A stretch of DNA of 44,180 nucleotides, from NCBI GenBank assembly GCA_023140775.1, contig JAGLLA010000011.1, forward strand, positions 1 through 44,180, written 5' to 3'. Both the position numbers and the translations under genes were made by a program. A model generated the notes under the pieces. It ran no database searches. It had not been told where the DNA came from and was given only the letters and a program-made list of their open reading frames with translations. The stretch comes from Candidatus Parcubacteria bacterium. Its GTDB lineage: Bacteria; Patescibacteriota; Minisyncoccia; JAHIHE01; JAGLIN01. Positions within the stretch are counted from its first letter, which is position 1. The number at the start of each line of letters is the position of its first letter. Positions 37,040 through 44,180 of this stretch are shown here, piece after piece.

Positions 37040-37440
37040 GCAAGTTCAAATACTTTGGTATTATTCGCTTTGATGAACTGTCATTTGTATGATTTATGTA
37101 ACAGGTGACATTGGGTGCGCTTAAAAAAAGCACTTTTAATTTGTTTGCAATTTTATCAATGATCTTAATTTCCGCATCTTCTGCTGTTTTAGGTTTATTC
37201 CGTAAAGATCGGTCACTTCGACAATAATCTTATTTGCAACATTTCTTTCAAGCAATTCTTTTGGAAATAAAATTATTATTTTTCTTGGGTCGGTCTTCAA
37301 TTCTTTGATATATAAATTTCTGTCTTCAGCTTGGTCGCAATTTCATGAAGCGCTCTTTTGATGTATTCGGTACTCTCTGTAGTTTGATGATTTACAGCGC
37401 ATTCGTTTCTTGTTCGTCTTTCTTTTGTGATTGATATCAT
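37040..37440 (-). pseudogene. Frameshifted protein remnant, tautomerase (MIF/4-OT)-like (tentative)
   Basis: Three frames join into one sequence: MISITKERRTRNECAVNHQTTESTEYIKRALHEIATKLKT / DRNLYIKELKTDPRKIIILFPKELLERNVANKIIVEVTDLYG / KPKTAEDAEIKIIDKIANKLKVLFLSAPNVTCYINHTNDSSSK. Confidence 0.6.
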
Positions 37441-37588
37441 ATATGAAGTGTATAATACAATTTACGTAACTTTTTTTGATGTGTTATTTAATTCATTTTT
37501 GCTTTGAATATTGTTAAATCGTACCGTTTGACTTACCGAGTTAAAAGTTGTATTCTTAAGTAAATTAAATGATAAATAAAATATAATA

Positions 37589-38191
37589 ATGACTGATAGT
37601 AATATAGACTCAAATGGTAAACGATCTGAGTTAGATTTTTTATCTGAAGTAAAAAGTTTTTCATTCGAAACAATTAAAATTGTGATTATAAGTTTAATTG
37701 TTATAATTGGAATTAGGTCTTTTGTAATGCAACCATTTTTTGTGAGTGGGCAAAGTATGGAGCCTAATTTTCATGATGGAGACTATCTAATCGTGGACGA
37801 ACTAAGTTATAAGTTTGGAGATCCGAGTCGTGGAGATATAATTATTTTTCATTATCCAAATGATGTAAGACTATTTTATATAAAAAGGATAATTGGTCTT
37901 CCGGGTGAAAAAATCGAGATCACGAACAATATTATAACGATATTTAATTCTGAAAATCCGGAGGGTATGAAGCTTGATGAAGATCTTTACATACCATCTG
38001 ACAAAATTATTTTACGAGATTATGTTAAGGAGTTGAAAAATGATGAATATTATGTTTTAGGAGATAATCGGGTAGCAAGCGCAGATTCTCGAGTTTGGGG
38101 AGTGTTGAAGAAGAATTTTATAGTTGGACGCGCTTGGATACGAGCTTGGCCATTTGACAGTATTTCGGTTTTTGAAAAAATCGAATATTAG
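37589..38191 (+). CDS. lepB: Signal peptidase I
   Basis: FFVSGQSMEPNFHDGDYLIVDELSYKFGDPSRGDIIIFHYP; YIKRIIGLPGEKIEI; YYVLGDNRVASADSR. Confidence 0.96.
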   Translation: MTDSNIDSNGKRSELDFLSEVKSFSFETIKIVIISLIVIIGIRSFVMQPFFVSGQSMEPNFHDGDYLIVDELSYKFGDPSRGDIIIFHYPNDVRLFYIKRIIGLPGEKIEITNNIITIFNSENPEGMKLDEDLYIPSDKIILRDYVKELKNDEYYVLGDNRVASADSRVWGVLKKNFIVGRAWIRAWPFDSISVFEKIEY

Positions 38192-38230
38192 AGCGGTGCT
38201 GTCGTTATCATAAAAAATAACAATAAAATA

Positions 38231-38770
38231 ATGAAAATAGTTGCAATTAGTGGCAGTCCAAGAAAAGGGAATACCGAATTTATGTTAAAAAGAATTTTAA
38301 CTCAGGCAGAAAAAAGTGAAGTTAGTACTGCGTTGATTTTACTTCGGAATAAGAGAATTGAGTTTTGCGATGGTTGCCTGTCTTGTGATTCTTCTTTTAT
38401 CTGCAGAAAAAGAGATGATATGCAAATGATATATTCAAAACTAGAAGATGCAGACCTTATTATTTTGGGAAGTCCGACATATTTTGATAATGTGACTGGA
38501 ATGATGAAAAACTTTATTGACAGACTGAATATATATAATGTAAATAAAAAACTAAAAGGTAAAAAAATTATTATTGTTAATGTCGGTCAAGATGTTTCAG
38601 TTATTAGTAATAAAGTCGTAAAATATTTTGAATTATTATCTGAATGTCTTGAAAGTGTTGTGATAGGAGACTTAAGCTTAATTGCGAAAGAAGATCAAGA
38701 TATCGAAAACGATCCTGAACGGATAATGAAGATCGATGAGTTTGTCAAGAGCATATTAGGTCAAAATTAA
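38231..38770 (+). CDS. NADPH-dependent FMN reductase/iron-sulfur flavoprotein family
   Basis: IVAISGSPRKGNTEFMLKRIL; CDGCLSCDSSFICRKRDDMQMIYSKLEDADLIILGSPTYFDNVTGMMKNFIDR. Confidence 0.88.
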   Translation: MKIVAISGSPRKGNTEFMLKRILTQAEKSEVSTALILLRNKRIEFCDGCLSCDSSFICRKRDDMQMIYSKLEDADLIILGSPTYFDNVTGMMKNFIDRLNIYNVNKKLKGKKIIIVNVGQDVSVISNKVVKYFELLSECLESVVIGDLSLIAKEDQDIENDPERIMKIDEFVKSILGQN

Positions 38771-38792
38771 TTATTAATTTATAATAAAAGTT

Positions 38793-40118
38793 ATGCCAAG
38801 AGTAAAAAAGGAGATTCAAGAAGTAAAAAAAAGAAGAAGAAAAAAAATGACTTCAGTTCAAACGGTAAAAGGAATGAAAGACATCTTGCCCCCCGAACAA
38901 CTTCTTTGGGATCATGTCTTGGAAAATGGTAGAAAATTATGTAAAAACTTCGGTTTTGGAAAGATTGAAACTCCTATCCTGGAAAGAACTGAACTGTTTC
39001 AAAGAGGAGTTGGAGACAATACTGATATAGTCGAAAAAGAAATGTTCTCGTTTGAAACTCAGGGAAAAGATACGGTTTCTTTGAGGCCTGAAGGTACGGC
39101 GGGGTTAGTCAGAGCATATATTGAAAATGGAATGAGCAGGTGGTCGCAGCCCGTAAAACTATATTATGAAGGTCAAATGTTTCGATATGAAAAACCACAG
39201 GCGGGAAGATATAGGCAATTTCATCAGTTTGGATTTGAAATATTTGGAGATGAGAGTGCGGCAATAGATGCTCAGGTAATATATTTAGCCTGGAAGATCT
39301 TTCAAAAAATTGGAATCAAAGATATAAGTATCCAGATCAATAGTATCGGTTGTACGGAATGTAGGTCAAGTTACAAGAAATTACTTCAAGACTATTATGA
39401 AATGAAAATAAATAAATTGTGTATGGATTGCAAAAGAAGGCTTAACACTAATCCGCTGCGACTTTTGGACTGTAAGGAAGAAAAATGCATGCAGGTTGCA
39501 ACATCTGCTCCGCAAATAATTGATCATTTATGTGTAACTTGTCATGATCATTTTAAAAACGTTTTAGAATTTTTAGATGAGATCGAGATAACTTATGTGC
39601 TAAATTCAAGACTAGTAAGGGGATTGGATTATTATTCAAAAACGGTTTTTGAAGTATGGGAAAATAATTCTGAGGGTCAGCAGTCTTCTCTTGGCGGCGG
39701 TGGAAGATATGATGGTTTGGTGGAAATGCTGGGAGGAGATGAAACTCCTGCAGTTGGATTTTCGTTTGGTGTCGAGAGAACAATAGAGAGCTTGCTTGGA
39801 AAAGGAATTCAACTAAATCATAATATTAAGAAAGAAGTTTTTCTTGTCCAATTAGGAGATAAGGCAAGAAAAAAAATATTAAGACTTTTTGATAAGTTGA
39901 TAGACGCTAATATTGTAGCCGGTGAATCTTTGGGTAGAGATAGTATTAAATCTCAATTAAGAATGGCAAATAAGTTCAATTCGAAACTCGCCTTGATCAT
40001 TGGTCAGAAAGAGGCATTAGACGGCACAGTTATTATTAGGGATATGGAAAGTGGAATGCAAGAAGTTGTTGTCATGGATAACGTTGTTGAAGAAGTGAAA
40101 AAAAGATTAAAGAAATAA
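38793..40118 (+). CDS. hisS: Histidyl-tRNA synthetase
   Basis: VKGMKDILPPEQLLWDHV; LRPEGTAGLVRAYIENGM; YRQFHQFGFEIFG; LVRGLDYYSKTVFEV; GGGGRYDGLVE. Confidence 0.97.
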   Translation: MPRVKKEIQEVKKRRRKKMTSVQTVKGMKDILPPEQLLWDHVLENGRKLCKNFGFGKIETPILERTELFQRGVGDNTDIVEKEMFSFETQGKDTVSLRPEGTAGLVRAYIENGMSRWSQPVKLYYEGQMFRYEKPQAGRYRQFHQFGFEIFGDESAAIDAQVIYLAWKIFQKIGIKDISIQINSIGCTECRSSYKKLLQDYYEMKINKLCMDCKRRLNTNPLRLLDCKEEKCMQVATSAPQIIDHLCVTCHDHFKNVLEFLDEIEITYVLNSRLVRGLDYYSKTVFEVWENNSEGQQSSLGGGGRYDGLVEMLGGDETPAVGFSFGVERTIESLLGKGIQLNHNIKKEVFLVQLGDKARKKILRLFDKLIDANIVAGESLGRDSIKSQLRMANKFNSKLALIIGQKEALDGTVIIRDMESGMQEVVVMDNVVEEVKKRLKK

Positions 40119-40133
40119 AGTAAGTAAATAATT

Positions 40134-40463
40134 ATGGCTTGCGTCTTTTGTAAAATTATAAATAAGGAGATTTCAACTGATATTATTTTTGAAAATGATA
40201 ATGTTGTTGCGTTCAATGATATAAATCCAATTGCACCAGTTCATGTTCTTGTGATACCGAAAAGACACATAGGCTCTGTTATCGATATTGAAAATGAAGA
40301 TGTAAATTTGATGGGTGAGTTGATCTTTGTGGCCAAGAAAATTGCCGATAATCTTAACATTTCACAAAAGGGATACAAGCTTCTTCTCAGAGTTGGAAAG
40401 GATGGAGGACAGGAGATTCAGCATATTCATTTGCATCTGATAGGCGGGAAAAAGCTTGATTAA
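40134..40463 (+). CDS. HIT family protein (HinT-like)
   Basis: CVFCKIINKEISTDIIFENDNVVAFNDINPIAPVHVLVIPKRHIGS; GGQEIQHIHLHLIGG (HxHxH). Confidence 0.95.
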   Translation: MACVFCKIINKEISTDIIFENDNVVAFNDINPIAPVHVLVIPKRHIGSVIDIENEDVNLMGELIFVAKKIADNLNISQKGYKLLLRVGKDGGQEIQHIHLHLIGGKKLD

Positions 40464-40512
40464 GTTACAATAGTCAGTGTTATATCTGGATATGCATTTT
40501 AGTTAGATTTCC

Positions 40513-40540
40513 TTGCTAAATTATTTTTTTGTGTTATACT
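40513..40540 (+). promoter_or_regulatory. Promoter upstream of rpsU
   Basis: TTGCTA-16 nt-TATACT. Confidence 0.5.
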
Positions 40541-40597
40541 GATTTTGGATGGTTTTTAGAATTAATTAAAATAAATAGAAAGTGAGAGTGATAAAAG

Positions 40598-40843
40598 ATG
40601 ATAGAAGTTAAGAAAAAAGACAATGAAAGTATTGGAAGTCTTTTAAGGAGATTTTCGAAAAAAGTTCAACAAAGTGGTCTTCTCATACAAGCAAGAAGTT
40701 CAAGATTTAAAGATAAGAATCAAAGCAGGTCAGAAAGAAGAAAGAGCGCCTTACGAAGAAATGAAATCGTTACTGAAAAGGAAAAGTTACGAAAACTGGG
40801 TAAGCTGGAAGATGATTATCGTACAAATTATCGTACAAATTAA
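40598..40843 (+). CDS. rpsU: 30S ribosomal protein S21
   Basis: EVKKKDNESIGSLLRRFSKKVQQSGLLIQARSSRFKDKNQSRSERRKSALRR. Confidence 0.92.
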   Translation: MIEVKKKDNESIGSLLRRFSKKVQQSGLLIQARSSRFKDKNQSRSERRKSALRRNEIVTEKEKLRKLGKLEDDYRTNYRTN

Positions 40844-40860
40844 TTTTGTTTAATATCGTA

Positions 40861-41310
40861 ATGATGGATCTAAAAGAAAAGATTAGCGTTGACCTTAAAA
40901 ACTCTATGAAAAGCGGAGATGCCAAGATTCGTCAGGTTTTGAGAATGTTAAATTCTGATATCAAAAATTTTGAAATTGATAAAAAGACAGAGGCAACTGA
41001 TGATGAAATTCTGGGGATCATCAAAAAGAATGTCAAAAGTAGAAAAGATTCAATTGAGCAATACACAAAGGGAAATCGCCAAGATTTAGCAGAAAAGGAA
41101 AATGAGGAACTATTGATTTTGGAGAAATATATGCCAGTGCAAATGACCGAAGATGAAATTCGCAAAATCGTTCAAACTGTTATACAAAAACTTGAAGAAA
41201 TAAATCCTTCAGATTTTGGAAAAATAATCGGGATGTCTGTGAAAGAAACAAAAGGAATGGCTGATGGGAATATTGTGAGTAGGATCGTGAAAGAAGAATT
41301 GAATAAATAA
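40861..41310 (+). CDS. yqeY: GatB/YqeY domain protein
   Basis: LKEKISVDLKNSMKSGDAKIRQVLRMLNSDIKNFEID; EKENEELLILEKYMPVQMTEDEI. ATG 40861 preferred to TTG 40846. Confidence 0.93.
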   Translation: MMDLKEKISVDLKNSMKSGDAKIRQVLRMLNSDIKNFEIDKKTEATDDEILGIIKKNVKSRKDSIEQYTKGNRQDLAEKENEELLILEKYMPVQMTEDEIRKIVQTVIQKLEEINPSDFGKIIGMSVKETKGMADGNIVSRIVKEELNK

Positions 41311-41332
41311 TTTTTCTCTGGTTATTTTAGTT

Positions 41333-41363
41333 ACACAAGAGCGTATTACATACGCTCTTGTGT
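41333..41363 (+). terminator. Perfect 14-bp hairpin after yqeY
   Basis: acacaagagcgtat-tac-atacgctcttgtgt; weak T-tract. Confidence 0.55.
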
Positions 41364-41574
41364 TGTATATATTAATTTATATCCAATATATGTTTAATGC
41401 TGTTTAAAATGTATTATTAATTTAACAATAAAATAATGAGTTGGTTCATATTTGCAATGGGTCGTCGAATTATATTTTAAAAAAATAACTTAACAATAAA
41501 AAAACTAGTGGATTAGTTTTAATTATTTTAGGTATAATAATTTTATCAAGAAATTAAATTTTATCTTGAATTAT

Positions 41575-42036
41575 ATGATTTTACAAATAAAAAATTTCAC
41601 AAAGCAGAAAATTAACAAAAAATATTTGGATCAAATTGCGAATGAAACATTGAAAATTATCAAGATGAGAAAACCAGTTGAAATTAGTTTGGTGATCACG
41701 GGAGAAAAGAGGATTAGGTCTTTGAACAAAAAATACAGAGGCATAGACAAGGTTACCGATGTTTTGTCATTTGGAAATGAAGAGCCTGATGATACTGAGA
41801 GATTTATAATTCCGCCTGATGATGTTTTGCATTTTGGTGAAATTTTTATATGCTATCCTAAAATTGAAAAACAGGCAAAAAAGAAAAAACATTCGATAAA
41901 AGAAGAGTTTTCAATTTTATTGATTCATGGTATATTACATTTAGCAGGATTGGATCACATGGAAAGTTATGAAAATTCAGAAATGAAAAATATTGAGAAT
42001 AAAGTTTTGAGCGAGAGACGCGACGCCAGATTTTAA
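41575..42036 (+). CDS. ybeY: Endoribonuclease YbeY (rRNA maturation)
   Basis: LNKKYRGIDKVTDVLSFG; LLIHGILHLAGLDHM (HGxLHLxGxDH). Confidence 0.95.
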   Translation: MILQIKNFTKQKINKKYLDQIANETLKIIKMRKPVEISLVITGEKRIRSLNKKYRGIDKVTDVLSFGNEEPDDTERFIIPPDDVLHFGEIFICYPKIEKQAKKKKHSIKEEFSILLIHGILHLAGLDHMESYENSEMKNIENKVLSERRDARF

Positions 42037-42053
42037 ATTTTGATATAATTGTA

Positions 42054-42428
42054 ATGTTTTATCTTAAAAGATTTGTAAAAAGTATTTCATATGCGCTTAA
42101 GGGTTTAAGGATCGCTTTTAAGGAGCAAAACTTCAAAATTCATATATTGTTTTCAATAATTGTCATTTTTTTTATAATAAGTTTTCAGTTAAGGTTGTGG
42201 GAATCAGTGGTTCTGGTCATAATGATCGTCTTAGTTCTAGTTCTTGAGATAATAAATTCGATCATTGAAAGAATCGTTGACATCCTTGAGCCGAGAGTTC
42301 ACCCTTATGCAAAAAATATCAAAGATATGATGGCTGCGGCAGTTTTGGTTGCATCGTTAGGCGCTATTGTAATTGGATGTCTGATTTTTTTACCCTATTT
42401 TTTTTCTTTTGTGCAGTATCTGAAATGA
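42054..42428 (+). CDS. dgkA: Diacylglycerol/undecaprenol kinase
   Basis: FVKSISYALKGLRIAFKEQNFKIH; EIINSIIERIVDILEPRVHPYAKNIKDMMAAAVLVAS. Confidence 0.93.
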   Translation: MFYLKRFVKSISYALKGLRIAFKEQNFKIHILFSIIVIFFIISFQLRLWESVVLVIMIVLVLVLEIINSIIERIVDILEPRVHPYAKNIKDMMAAAVLVASLGAIVIGCLIFLPYFFSFVQYLK

Positions 42429-42553
42429 GACCTTTTTTATTTTTCAAAAATGTATTATAATGAAAATATAGAAAAAAAATATTTACATATTATTTGTAAG
42501 GTGTATTTTTAATACATTTTATAATTTTAGTTTATTTCTTTTTATTAAAAATT

Positions 42554-43789
42554 ATGTCAAGAGGAGATATTTTAACTGGAATAGATATTGGAAGTAGCGC
42601 CATTAGAACCATTATTTCTCAAAAGCAAGAAGGAGATATCAAGCCATTAATTTTGGGAGTGGGAATAGCACCTTCTTATGGTATTAACAATGGAGTGATT
42701 GTTGACATTGAAGAAACAATCGTTGCTATAACAAAATCAAAAGAAGCGGCAGAAAGAACTGCTGGAATACCAATTGAGCATGCGTATATTAGCATAAACG
42801 GTAAACACACATCTTCTCAGTTTTCAAAAGGAGTTGTTGCTGTTTCACGAGCTGACGGTGAGGTTAGCGAAGAGGATGTCAATAGGGTGATAATGGCTTC
42901 TCAGGCCATATCAATGCCAAATAATAAGGATATTATTGCAGTTATTCCTTGTGGCTATACGATAGACGAACAAGAGAAAATCAAAGATCCTGTTGGAATG
43001 AATGGTGTCAGATTGGAAATCAACGCTCTAATAATTGAAGGCATGGCTCCTTATATAAAAAATTTATATAAGTGCGTTCAGCGATGTGGAATTGATATAG
43101 ATGATTTAGTTTTTGCTCCTCTTGCCGCTGCAAAAGCCGTTTTGTCAAAAAGGCAAAAAGAATTAGGTGTAGTGGAAATTGATATCGGAAAATCATCTAC
43201 GGGAGTTTCTGTTTTTGAAGATGGGGGTATTATCCATTCAGTTGTTGTACCGATCGGAGCTGGTCATATTACAAATGATATAGCCATTGGACTTCGTACT
43301 TCTATTGATATAGCTGAAAAAATAAAGATTGAATATGGAACAACGCTTGTGAAGGAAGTGAACAAAAAAGATCGAATAGATCTATCAAAAATTAGTAAAG
43401 ATGAAGAAGGAATATTTACAAGGAAATATATTGCAGAAATTGTTGAAGCAAGAATGGAAGAGATCTTCACGATGGTCGATAAGGAGCTAAAGAAGGCTGA
43501 CCGAAGTGCTATGTTGCCAGCTGGTGCTGTGATAACTGGAGGAGGGGCAAAGATGACAGGAGCTATACAAATCGCTAAAGAAGTATTGAGATTACCTGCT
43601 CAAATCGGATTTCCAATGGAACTTAATGGTATAGTTGATAGGGTTGATGATCCTTCTTTTGTAACTTCTGTAGGACTTATTGCCTGGGAGCCTGAAGACG
43701 TCTCAAGGCGTAGTGGTGGACATTTATTGCCTGATTTTAATAAAATTATGCAAAAAACAAGAAAAATTTTTAAGACTTTTTTGCCATAA
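42554..43789 (+). CDS. ftsA: Cell division protein FtsA
   Basis: ILTGIDIGSSAIRTIISQ; YISINGKHTSSQFSKGVVAVS; VEIDIGKSSTGVSVFEDGGIIHSVVVPIGAGHITNDIAIGLRTSIDIAEKIKIEYG; GAVITGGGAKMTG. Confidence 0.96.
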   Translation: MSRGDILTGIDIGSSAIRTIISQKQEGDIKPLILGVGIAPSYGINNGVIVDIEETIVAITKSKEAAERTAGIPIEHAYISINGKHTSSQFSKGVVAVSRADGEVSEEDVNRVIMASQAISMPNNKDIIAVIPCGYTIDEQEKIKDPVGMNGVRLEINALIIEGMAPYIKNLYKCVQRCGIDIDDLVFAPLAAAKAVLSKRQKELGVVEIDIGKSSTGVSVFEDGGIIHSVVVPIGAGHITNDIAIGLRTSIDIAEKIKIEYGTTLVKEVNKKDRIDLSKISKDEEGIFTRKYIAEIVEARMEEIFTMVDKELKKADRSAMLPAGAVITGGGAKMTGAIQIAKEVLRLPAQIGFPMELNGIVDRVDDPSFVTSVGLIAWEPEDVSRRSGGHLLPDFNKIMQKTRKIFKTFLP

Positions 43790-44180
43790 AATTTGAATCA
43801 GAAATAAAGAATAATTAAGTATATGAGTGATTAAATTACAAACTTTATTGATTTTGGTTTAGGATTAATATGTATTATTGCTACATTTCTTGTTATTTTA
43901 TAGTGGTATAAAATTTATTTTAGCAAGAGGAGGTTAATGATAGGAAAAAGAGATTTGGAAAAATGTTTATATATGGGTGTGTAGTGTTGATTATTCTTAG
44001 TGTAATTTATGCTATATTAATTTCAGTACCAGTTGCTTCTCCTTTGTTATAAGAGTATAATTTTTCAAAAAACGATTATTTTAAACTAATTAATCGAGTT
44101 ATTGATTTGTAGTTCTTATTATATTCCTAATCGGCTTGCCTAAATTTTTGAAAAAGGGTAAAATAAAATTATAGAAATAA

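Noticed and set aside
36930-37133. 67-aa minus-strand ORF as a real gene
   Set aside because: It is better explained as the last frame of the frameshifted remnant at 37040-37440.
43960-44052. 29-aa hydrophobic ORF after ftsA
   Set aside because: Too short and AT-rich to support coding without conservation data.
1-44180. CRISPR array, tRNA or rRNA genes
   Set aside because: No regularly spaced direct repeats and no tRNA-like or rRNA-like signature noticed by eye; a tRNAscan/Infernal run would be needed for certainty.

Overview
AT-rich, gene-dense bacterial window. Small secreted-protein operons, a basic rpmE tail, an archaeal-type UMP kinase, an aIF2B-family protein and many minimal operons suggest a Patescibacteria/CPR-like genome; this is inference, as no 16S is present. 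Main blocks: (1) 197-6917, a surface-protein cluster with a WxL-like/DUF916-like pair, a secreted dockerin-like protein and two membrane-anchored cohesin-like proteins. (2) 7060-13118, a glycogen/hexose cluster (GT4, GH57, small DUF5752-like protein, response regulator, GalT, debranching enzyme); galT is split by one in-frame TAA exactly at the catalytic-motif Gln. (3) 13166-16982, an orphan PorA-like subunit, an aIF2B/R15P isomerase-like protein, UMP kinase and an EamA transporter. (4) 17054-22239, an accessory segment with a GT2-like gene and a 1.3-kaa DUF2341/LamG surface protein. (5) 22435-34803, housekeeping and membrane genes including a presenilin-like GxGD protease, a CvpA-CAP fusion and uvrA, plus a repeat island at 26.2-26.8 kb. 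(6) 34.8-44.2 kb, prfA, rpmE, lepB, hisS, rpsU, yqeY, ybeY, dgkA and ftsA. The most novel signal is three minus-strand intergenic transcription units (about 26840-27207, 34802-34923 and 35010-35323). Each has a TTGACA -35, a long hairpin, a pyrimidine-rich linker and a terminal hairpin followed by a U-tract, and they look like undescribed structured ncRNAs. No searches, folding or alignments could be run; all family names come from reading the translated sequences.
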